A stretch of DNA of 64,000 nt from Phreatobacter cathodiphilus (GTDB lineage Bacteria > Pseudomonadota > Alphaproteobacteria > Rhizobiales > Phreatobacteraceae), in NCBI RefSeq assembly GCF_003008515.1, contig NZ_CP027668.1, forward strand, positions 1,790,001 through 1,854,000. The letters run 5' to 3'. The notes below the pieces were generated by a model that saw only the letters and a program-made list of their open reading frames with translations, searched no databases and was not told where the DNA came from. Made by a program: the position numbers and the translations under genes. This document shows positions 56,047 to 64,000 of the stretch, piece after piece. How positions within the stretch are numbered: position 1 is the first letter of the stretch; every line of letters starts with the position of its first letter.

Positions 56047-56789
56047 CCGACAAGGGCATCGCTCTCGCCGAGCGCCTGACCAAGACAGAGCGTGAGACCC
56101 GCTGGGCCAACCAGAAGCCGGTCGACGCGGCGACCCTCATCCTGATCGACCGCTCGGGCACCAAGCCCAAGGTGCTGATGGGCAAGCGCCGCCACGACCT
56201 CAAGTTCATGCCCGGCAAGTTCGTTTTCCCCGGCGGCCGGCGCGATCCCGACGACCGGGCCATGCCCGTCTACGGCACGCTCGACGACCGCGCCCAGGCC
56301 CGCCTGATGGCGCGCGTCCAGCGCCCCTCCATGTCGCGCGCGCGCTCGCTCGCCCTCACCGCCATCCGCGAGACCTGCGAGGAGACCGGCCTTCTCCTCG
56401 GCACCCGCGACGCCGGCAAGCCGGAATCGGTGCCCAAGGGCTGGGAAGCCTTCGCCGAGCACGGCGTCTTCCCGGATCTCGAATCGCTGCACTTCGTCGC
56501 CCGCGCCATCACCCCGCCGCGCCGGCCGAAGCGCTTCGACACCCGCTTCTTCGCCTGCGACGCCGAGCACATCGCCCACCGGATCGAGGGCGTCGTCGGA
56601 CCCCATGCCGAACTCACCGAGCTGAAATGGCTCACCCTCGACGAGGCGCTGCACGAAGACCTGCCGACCATCACCACGGTCGTTCTGGAAGAGCTCGGCG
56701 ACCGCATCGCCAAGGGCTTCTCCCCGCTCCTGCCCGTGCCCTTCTATTTCATGGTGCGGAAGGAGTTCCGCCGCGAGGTCATCGACTGA
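56043..56789 (+). CDS. NUDIX hydrolase
   Basis: This 248-residue protein starts with GTG 56043 overlapping the DUF983 stop (GTGA). The NUDIX box is FVFPGGRRDPDD then ALTAIRETCEETGLLLG, with the R-E-x-x-E-E-x-G core intact and an insertion before it. It probably hydrolyses a nucleoside diphosphate derivative; the substrate is unknown. It is the last gene of the topA-rnr-DUF983 run. Confidence 0.9.
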   Translation: MTDKGIALAERLTKTERETRWANQKPVDAATLILIDRSGTKPKVLMGKRRHDLKFMPGKFVFPGGRRDPDDRAMPVYGTLDDRAQARLMARVQRPSMSRARSLALTAIRETCEETGLLLGTRDAGKPESVPKGWEAFAEHGVFPDLESLHFVARAITPPRRPKRFDTRFFACDAEHIAHRIEGVVGPHAELTELKWLTLDEALHEDLPTITTVVLEELGDRIAKGFSPLLPVPFYFMVRKEFRREVID

Positions 56790-56829
56790 CCATCGCGCCC
56801 TCGTGATTTGAGGCAGCGCAAGGACCCAG

Positions 56830-56846
56830 ATTAGAAGCGATCTAAT
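56830..56846. promoter_or_regulatory. Irr-like dyad upstream of the PepSY gene
   Basis: ATTAGA-N5-TCTAAT (ATTAGAAGCGATCTAAT) is close to the Irr motif TTTAGAA-N3-TTCTAAA, differing by one base in the left half and two in the right. It lies 38 bases before the start of a PepSY membrane gene of a type often linked with siderophore uptake, which supports iron control. Confidence 0.55.
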
Positions 56847-56883
56847 CAGGGGCTGCGGCGTCCAGCCGCAGAGGGGGTCCGAC

Positions 56884-57816
56884 ATGATCAAGCCGTGGTT
56901 GCTGCGCCTTCACCGGTGGCTGACGCTGGTTTTCGCCCTCCCGCTAGCGGTCATCGTCTCGACGGGGCTCGTTCTCTCCTTCGAGCCCATGGCGCAGATC
57001 GGCGCCGCCGCGCCCGGGACGCTCACGGCCGATCGGGTGGTGGACCTGCTCCAGCGCCACGATCCCGAGGGCAAGGCGCGCTCCCTCACCTTCCGCGCCT
57101 ACGAGCATCGCCTGTCGATCGGCGGCGTGCGCCCCGACGACACCATCGACGTCGACGTGCGCAGCGGTGCCGAACTCACCGAGGACGGCACACTCTCCAA
57201 CCTGTTCTATTATTCCCGCGTCCTGCACGAGACGCTGATGCTGGACCTCGGCTGGCTGGTCCATGTCTCGACCATGGCGATGATCCTGCTCATGGCGCTC
57301 GGCATCGCCATGGGCTGGCCCCGTCTCACCAATACCCTCTCCGGCTGGCACAAGGGCATCGCCTGGAACCTCCTGCCCATCCTCGTCCTCAGCCCCGTCA
57401 CCGGCCTCCTCCTCGCCTGGGGCGTCAGCTTCGCCCGCCCCGCCTTCGCGCCCGCCCCGTCCGCCCCGCTCTCCATGGTCGAGGCTGTCCGGCGCGTCGG
57501 CGCCTCCCACGATCTCTCCGGCCTCGTCTGGATCCGCGGCCGCAGCGGCCGCCTCCTCGCCCGCGTCGTCGATCGCGGCGAATACCGGGTCTTCACGGTG
57601 ACGCCCGAGGGGCTGTTCCCCACCTCGCGCAACTGGGTGCGCCTGCTCCACGAGGGCAATTTCGCCGGCCACTGGTCGGCGCTCATGAACGTCGTGACCT
57701 CCATCGCCCTCACGGCGCTGATGGCCACCGGCCTCGTCATCTGGGCCCGCCGCCGCTTCCGCAAGCGCCGGCCGCGCGTGAGGCGCGAGCGGTCGACGCT
57801 CGTTACACCGGCCTGA
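56884..57816 (+). CDS. PepSY-associated transmembrane protein
   Basis: This 310-residue inner-membrane protein starts with LLRLHRWLTLVFALPLAVIV, the typical first PepSY_TM helix with its His. SRVLHETLMLDLGWLVHVST, GWPRLTNTLSGWHKGIAWNL and a late helix LTALMATGLVIWARRRF follow. The conserved His positions suggest heme or electron transfer. Such proteins often work in reductive iron release from siderophores. The upstream Irr-like dyad fits this. Confidence 0.85.
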   Translation: MIKPWLLRLHRWLTLVFALPLAVIVSTGLVLSFEPMAQIGAAAPGTLTADRVVDLLQRHDPEGKARSLTFRAYEHRLSIGGVRPDDTIDVDVRSGAELTEDGTLSNLFYYSRVLHETLMLDLGWLVHVSTMAMILLMALGIAMGWPRLTNTLSGWHKGIAWNLLPILVLSPVTGLLLAWGVSFARPAFAPAPSAPLSMVEAVRRVGASHDLSGLVWIRGRSGRLLARVVDRGEYRVFTVTPEGLFPTSRNWVRLLHEGNFAGHWSALMNVVTSIALTALMATGLVIWARRRFRKRRPRVRRERSTLVTPA

Positions 57817-57871
57817 CGCGGCAATTCGGCGCTTGTCATCTGCCCGTCGCGCCTCCATGGGAGGCGGCCTG

Positions 57872-59038
57872 ATGAGCAGCCCGACCACCACCGTCCAATT
57901 CTCCCGCCAGACCGTCGCCTCTCTCGGTGCGGCCATTGCCTGCATCGTCTCGGTCGGCATCGGCCTGTCGCTGTCGATTCCGCTCCTCTCCTTCGCGCTC
58001 GACGCGAAGGGGGCGTCGCGCACGGTCATCGGCCTCAACACCGCCATGGCAGGCGTCGCGACCATCGTCTGCGCGCCCTTTATTTCCGGCTGGGCAAGGC
58101 GCTTCGGCGTCAGGACGCTGCTGGTCGCGGCGACGCTGCTGGCCGGCGTGAGCCTCCTCGCCTTCCAGATCGTCGAGCCTCTATGGGCCTGGTTTCCGCT
58201 GCGTTTCGTGTTTTCGGTCGCGCTGACCATCCTCTTCGTTCTCTCGGAATACTGGATCAACGCCGCCGCGCCCGAGCAGAGGCGCGGCCTCGTGCTCGGC
58301 ATCTATGCCAGCGCGCTCTCCGTCGGCTTCGCGGCCGGCCCCTATGTGCTGATCCTGCTCGGCGCCTCCGGTCCGGCGCCCTATTTCGCCGGCGCGGGGC
58401 TGATCATTCTCGCCATGCTGCCCGTGCTGGTCGCCCGCGACATGATCCCGACCATCGACGAAGAGCCCTCTTCCGGCTTCGTCACCTTCCTCTGGGCGGC
58501 TCCCGCAGCGACGCTTGCGGCCCTCGTCTTCGGCTCGGCGGAAACCGGCGCCTTCGCGCTGTTGCCGCTCTACGGCACGGCGATAGGCCTCGACGTTTCG
58601 GGCGCCGCCACACTCGTCTCGCTGATGTCGCTGGGCAACCTCGCCTTCCAGATCCCCATCGGCCTGATCGCCGACCGCGTGGACAGGCGCAAAGTCCTGC
58701 TCGCCTGCGGCGTGGTCGGCGCGGTCGGCATGCTGGTCGCGACCCTCGTCACCCTGCCTCTCGGCTGGTTCCGCGCGCTGCTCTTCGTCTGGGGCGGTAT
58801 CGTCGCGGCGCTGTATACGGTGGGCCTCGCCCATCTCGGCAGCCGGTTCCGAGGCGCAGACCTCGCTCAGGCCAACGCCGCCTTCGTCGTGATGTATTCG
58901 GCGGGCCTGATGATCGGTCCGCCCCTCGCCGGCGCGGGCATGGACCTCTGGCCGCCGCACGGGCTGATGGCGACCTTCGCCGCGCTCTTCAGCCTCTATG
59001 TTGGCGTCGTCGCCTGGCGCATGCGCACGGCGCGCTGA
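57872..59038 (+). CDS. MFS transporter
   Basis: This 388-residue protein has about 12 membrane segments, with the MFS loop motifs GLNTAMAGVATIVCAPFISG and GLIADRVDRRKVLLACG. The start at 57872 (MSSPTTTVQ) has GGAGGCGG upstream. It follows the PepSY gene by 55 bases and might export or import a siderophore-like compound, but substrate is unproven. Confidence 0.88.
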   Translation: MSSPTTTVQFSRQTVASLGAAIACIVSVGIGLSLSIPLLSFALDAKGASRTVIGLNTAMAGVATIVCAPFISGWARRFGVRTLLVAATLLAGVSLLAFQIVEPLWAWFPLRFVFSVALTILFVLSEYWINAAAPEQRRGLVLGIYASALSVGFAAGPYVLILLGASGPAPYFAGAGLIILAMLPVLVARDMIPTIDEEPSSGFVTFLWAAPAATLAALVFGSAETGAFALLPLYGTAIGLDVSGAATLVSLMSLGNLAFQIPIGLIADRVDRRKVLLACGVVGAVGMLVATLVTLPLGWFRALLFVWGGIVAALYTVGLAHLGSRFRGADLAQANAAFVVMYSAGLMIGPPLAGAGMDLWPPHGLMATFAALFSLYVGVVAWRMRTAR

Positions 59039-59047
59039 GCGGGCCGC

Positions 59048-60874
<1,827 letters not shown>

Positions 60875-60938
60875 GCCTGTCGTTCTCCACGTCCCGTCCG
60901 GCGGCAGGGCCGCGCCGCGTCCGAATCCGGTGCTTATA

Positions 60939-60958
60939 CCGCCTGAAAGACAAGGCGG
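60939..60958. promoter_or_regulatory. Stem-loop CCGCCT-N8-AGGCGG in the glmS upstream region
   Basis: It lies 65 bases before the glmS start. It is a six-base inverted repeat whose function is not evident; it might be a leader hairpin. A second dyad, CGGGAA-N5-TTCCCG (60982-60998), lies beside it in the glmS/binding-protein divergent space. Confidence 0.3.
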
Positions 60959-61162
60959 GTTTAACGGGCCCGCACCCGGGCCGGGAAATGAATTCCCGTG
61001 ACGGTTTGAAACAGGGGGTCGCCGCGGCCATATTGATATGCGGTACGATCGTGGCGCATTGGAGAGGAGCGGTACCGACTGAGCCGGACGGCATGTCTCA
61101 TGCTTTGATCGACGGTGCCGGCCTCCCGAGGCGGGAAGGACGCGGCAAACCGGAGACAGACG

Positions 61163-62728
61163 ATGCGCTTTCGACTGCCTTGCCTATTTCTCCTGCTGCT
61201 CCTGACCCAGATTCTCCCCGTCCAGGCACAGTCCGTGCTGCGGGTGGCCATGCACGCCGATCTCAGGGCCATCGACCCCGTCTGGTCCACCGCCTACATC
61301 ACCCGCAACCACGGCTACATGATCTACGACACGCTCTTCGCCATGAACGAGCAGGGCGAGATCAAGCCGCAGATGGTCGACGGCTACGACGTCTCCGCCG
61401 ACGGCCTGACCTATTCCTTCACCCTGCGCGAGGGGCTGCTCTGGCACGACGGCCAGCCGGTCACCGCCGAGGACTGCGTCGCATCCATCCGCCGCTGGGG
61501 GATGCGCGACACCATGGGCCAGACGGTCATGACCTTCGTCGAGGACATGGCCGCAACCGGTTCGAAAACCTTCACGATCCGCCTGAAGCAGAAGACCGGC
61601 CTCCTCATCTACGCCCTCGGCAAGCCTTCCTCCGCCGTGCCCTTCATGATGCCGAAGCGCATCGCCGAGACGCCGCACACGGTGCAGATCACCGAGGCCA
61701 TCGGCTCCGGCCCCTTCATGTTCCGCCGCGACGAGTGGAAGCCTGGCGACCGTGCCGTCTATGTGAAGTTCGACCGGTACGTGCCGCGCCCTGAGCCCGC
61801 CTCCAGCCTCGCCGGCGGCAAGGTCGCCCGTTTCGACCGCATCGAATGGGTGGTGCTCGCCGACCAGCAGCAGACGGTGAACGCGCTGCTCGCCGGCGAG
61901 ATCGACATGATCGAGGGCGTCTCCCACGACCTCATCCCTCTCGTGCGCGACGCGCCGGGCGTCACCATGTGGGCCTCCAATCCCATCGGCAACCAGTTCT
62001 CCTTCCGGCCGAACCAGCTCCACCCGCCCTTCGACAACCCGAAGATCCGCCAGGCCCTCTGGTATGCCTTCAACCAGGAGGATTTCCTCAAGGCCGTCAT
62101 CGGCGACGCCGAATTCTACTCGCCCTGCAAGTCGGTCTTCGTCTGCCCGACGCGCTTTGCCGGCGAAGCGGGCATGGAGGGTCTCCTGGAGAGCAACATG
62201 GCCAAGGCCCGCCAGCTCCTGCAGGAGGCCGGCTATGACGGCACGCCCGTGGTCCTCCTCCACTCCTCCGACGTGGCGGTGCTGGCGAACCTCGCCCCCG
62301 TCGCCAAGTCGCTGATGGAGCGCGCCGGCTTCAAGGTCGACATGCTGACCATGGACTGGGCTACCGTCGTCGCCCGCCTGGGCAAGCGCGACCCGCCCTC
62401 CTCCGGCGGCTGGAGCGCCTATCTCACCTCGTGGAACGCCGCCGACGTCCTCGATCCCGTCATGACCGCCTGGCTGAACTCCCGCTGCGAGCGGGCCCTG
62501 GTCGGCTGGCCCTGCGATCCGGAGATGGAGCGGCTGCGCACCGCCTTCGCCGCCGAGGGCGATCCGGCGAAGCAGAAGGAACTGGCTGAGGCGGTCCAGC
62601 GCCGGGCGATCGAATGGACCCAGTTCGTGCCGCTGGGTCAGTGGCGCAACGCCCTCGTCACCCGCGCCAACATCAAGGGCGTGCTGACCTCGCCCGTGCC
62701 GGTGCTGTGGAACATGCGGCGCGAGTGA
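61163..62728 (+). CDS. ABC transporter substrate-binding protein, family 5
   Basis: This 521-residue exported protein has a signal peptide (MRFRLPCLFLLLLLTQILPV then QAQ). SBP_bac_5 signatures are DLRAIDPVWSTAYITRNHGY, LREGLLWHDGQPVTAEDCVA, GSGPFMFRRDEW and NPIGNQFSFRPNQLHPPFDN. It binds a peptide-like or nickel-like ligand. No permease or ATPase gene is next to it; it is isolated between glmS and glmU. The start at 61163 has GGAG upstream. Confidence 0.9.
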   Translation: MRFRLPCLFLLLLLTQILPVQAQSVLRVAMHADLRAIDPVWSTAYITRNHGYMIYDTLFAMNEQGEIKPQMVDGYDVSADGLTYSFTLREGLLWHDGQPVTAEDCVASIRRWGMRDTMGQTVMTFVEDMAATGSKTFTIRLKQKTGLLIYALGKPSSAVPFMMPKRIAETPHTVQITEAIGSGPFMFRRDEWKPGDRAVYVKFDRYVPRPEPASSLAGGKVARFDRIEWVVLADQQQTVNALLAGEIDMIEGVSHDLIPLVRDAPGVTMWASNPIGNQFSFRPNQLHPPFDNPKIRQALWYAFNQEDFLKAVIGDAEFYSPCKSVFVCPTRFAGEAGMEGLLESNMAKARQLLQEAGYDGTPVVLLHSSDVAVLANLAPVAKSLMERAGFKVDMLTMDWATVVARLGKRDPPSSGGWSAYLTSWNAADVLDPVMTAWLNSRCERALVGWPCDPEMERLRTAFAAEGDPAKQKELAEAVQRRAIEWTQFVPLGQWRNALVTRANIKGVLTSPVPVLWNMRRE

Positions 62729-62732
62729 GCCT

Positions 62733-64000
62733 TCAGCCCTTCGCCGCCTCTTCCTTCGCCTTGCGGGCGGCGCGCCGGACCTTGTTGGCGCGGATCATCT
62801 CCGCGCCGCGCCCGGGCAGGCCCGCTTGCTTGGCGCGGCCGAAGACGAGCGCGCCCTCCTTGGCGTCGAGGGTGATGGTCGAGCCGGCGGCGATCAGCAC
62901 CTCGTCGCCGATGGTCAGCGGCGCCACCAGTGTCGAGTTGGAGCCGACGAAGACGTCGCGGCCGATGACGGTGGGATGCTTGTCGGCGCCGTCGAAATTG
63001 CAGGTGATGGTGCCGGCGCCGATATTGGTGCCCTCGCCGATGGTGGCATCGCCCAGATAGGCGAGGTGGTTGGCCTCAGCCTTCGCCGCCATGGTCGTGC
63101 GGTTGACCTCGACGAAATTGCCGATGTGGACCTTCTCGCCGATGCGGCTCTTCGGCCGGATGCGGGCGAAGGGGCCGATGATGGCGCCCCGGTCCACCAC
63201 GCATCCCGCTAGGTGCGAATAGGCGCGGATGGTGACGTCGTCGGCGACGGCGACGCCCGGCCCGAAAACCACGTGCGGCTCGAGGGTCACGTCGCGGCCG
63301 AACTGGGTGTCGAAGGCGAGGAAGACCGTCTCCGGGGCGGTCATGGTGACGCCGCCGCGCATCGCCGCCGCGCGCAGCCGCGCTTGAGCGATGGCCTCGA
63401 CCTCGGCGAGCTGGAGGCGGTCGTTCACCCCCCTCACCTCCTCCTCCGGCGCTAGCACCACGGCGGTGGAAAGGCCTTCGGCACGGGCCAGCGCCACGGC
63501 GTCGGTCAGGTAGAACTCGCCCTTCGCGTTGGCGTTGCCGATGCTTTTCAGGAGCGGGAGCGCCGTTCCGCCGGCGAGCGCCATGAGCCCGCCGTTGCAG
63601 AGCGTGATGGTCCGCTGGGCCGCGCTGGCCTCCTTCTCCTCGACGATGGCGGCGAGCGCGCCGCCTTCCATGACGAGCCGGCCATAGCCGAATGGGTCGG
63701 CCGCCTCGAAGCCGAGCACGGCCACCGCCGCGCCATCGGCGAGAGCCGCCCGCAGGCGGGCGAAGGTTTCCGATGTCACCAGCGGCGTGTCGCCGAAGGC
63801 GACGATGACGTCGTCGAAGCCGCGGGCGATCTCGCTCTCGGCATGGAGCACGGCGTGGGCCGTGCCGAGACGCTCGCTCTGCACGTGGATCGAGGCGTCG
63901 GGTTTCAGCCGCCGCGCCTCGGCGGCGACGTCCTCCCGGTCCGGGCCGACCACCACCGCCGCCGCCGTGCCGCCGGCCTCGGCGACGGCGCGCAGCACGT
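62733..64000 (-). CDS. glmU: Bifunctional GlcNAc-1-P uridyltransferase/GlcN-1-P acetyltransferase GlmU (partial, 5' end outside window)
   Basis: The minus-strand frame is open to the right edge, so only the first few tens of residues are missing. The uridyltransferase part shows DVIVAFGDTPLV, GYGRLVMEGG, VEEKEAS, LCNGGLMALAG and GEFYLTDAVALA. The left-handed beta-helix acetyltransferase follows with GCVVDRGAIIGPFARIRPKS, NFVEVNRTTMAAKAEANHLA, YLGDATIGEGTNIGAGTITC and NFDGADKHPTVIGRDVFVGS. It makes UDP-GlcNAc from the GlmS product. Its end lies four bases from the convergent binding-protein gene. Confidence 0.96.
   Translation of the reverse strand, partial: VLRAVAEAGGTAAAVVVGPDREDVAAEARRLKPDASIHVQSERLGTAHAVLHAESEIARGFDDVIVAFGDTPLVTSETFARLRAALADGAAVAVLGFEAADPFGYGRLVMEGGALAAIVEEKEASAAQRTITLCNGGLMALAGGTALPLLKSIGNANAKGEFYLTDAVALARAEGLSTAVVLAPEEEVRGVNDRLQLAEVEAIAQARLRAAAMRGGVTMTAPETVFLAFDTQFGRDVTLEPHVVFGPGVAVADDVTIRAYSHLAGCVVDRGAIIGPFARIRPKSRIGEKVHIGNFVEVNRTTMAAKAEANHLAYLGDATIGEGTNIGAGTITCNFDGADKHPTVIGRDVFVGSNSTLVAPLTIGDEVLIAAGSTITLDAKEGALVFGRAKQAGLPGRGAEMIRANKVRRAARKAKEEAAKG

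Noticed and set aside
60875-61162. glmS ribozyme upstream of glmS
   Set aside because: No ribozyme core is visible; it is a Gram-positive feature and the short leader holds only simple dyads.

Overview
The window is a GC-rich, gene-dense chromosomal segment of an alphaproteobacterium, most likely order Hyphomicrobiales (Rhizobiales). This rests on the gene orders alaC-hom-glpX-recJ, iscS-sufBCDS-sufT-sufA and pyrB-pyrC'-plsY-dprA-topA-rnr, a perfect Irr-type iron box, and the HIG1 and SufT families. No rRNA is present, so the genus is not fixed. I see no transposase, phage gene, integrase or CRISPR array.

Layout. 1-2105: 5' part of a family 5 solute-binding protein gene and a divergent XRE-cupin regulator. 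2197-8107: a LysR regulator divergent from uraD (OHCU decarboxylase), then tctC-tctB-tctA, an NMT1-like protein without signal peptide, and a diverged 5-hydroxyisourate hydrolase (transthyretin family). 8115-16111: a LysR gene divergent from a six-gene minus-strand operon of two enolase-superfamily enzymes, a branched-chain-type binding protein, livH, a livM-livG fusion and livF. 16546-18767: tRNA-Glu(UUC), an orphan Bug binding protein, a Kbp-like BON-LysM protein and a small hypothetical gene.

18768-28703: recJ, glpX, hom, a frameshifted dapB-like gene and alaC (one minus-strand run), a lipoprotein, then phaC with a 240-residue Lys/Ala/Pro/Thr repeat extension, and a thioesterase. 28736-31288: argC preceded by what looks like a complete arginine-codon transcription attenuator, then cobalamin adenosyltransferase, a HIG1-type protein and TspO. 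31495-37932: parE, a secreted protein, an alpha/beta hydrolase, an RhlE-type helicase with a structured leader, a diguanylate cyclase and a TfoX-type gene.

37935-44955: the suf iron-sulfur operon behind a 19-bp perfect Irr palindrome. 45187-59038: hydrolase, pyrB, pyrC' (without the zinc HxH motif), plsY, dprA, a small conserved-looking gene, topA, rnr, DUF983, NUDIX, a PepSY membrane protein behind a second Irr-like dyad, and an MFS carrier. 59048-64000: glmS, a family 5 binding protein, and glmU running off the right edge.

Most interesting: (1) the argC leader, with a promoter-to-start spacing that implies a leaderless peptide MITAATSTRRRILIQR, mutually exclusive hairpins and a Rho-independent terminator; (2) a PHA synthase fused to a histone-H1/PhaF-like basic repeat tail; (3) a ureide-type catabolic cluster with its own tripartite transporter and a diverged HIU hydrolase. 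All assignments come from reading the sequence; no database search was run.
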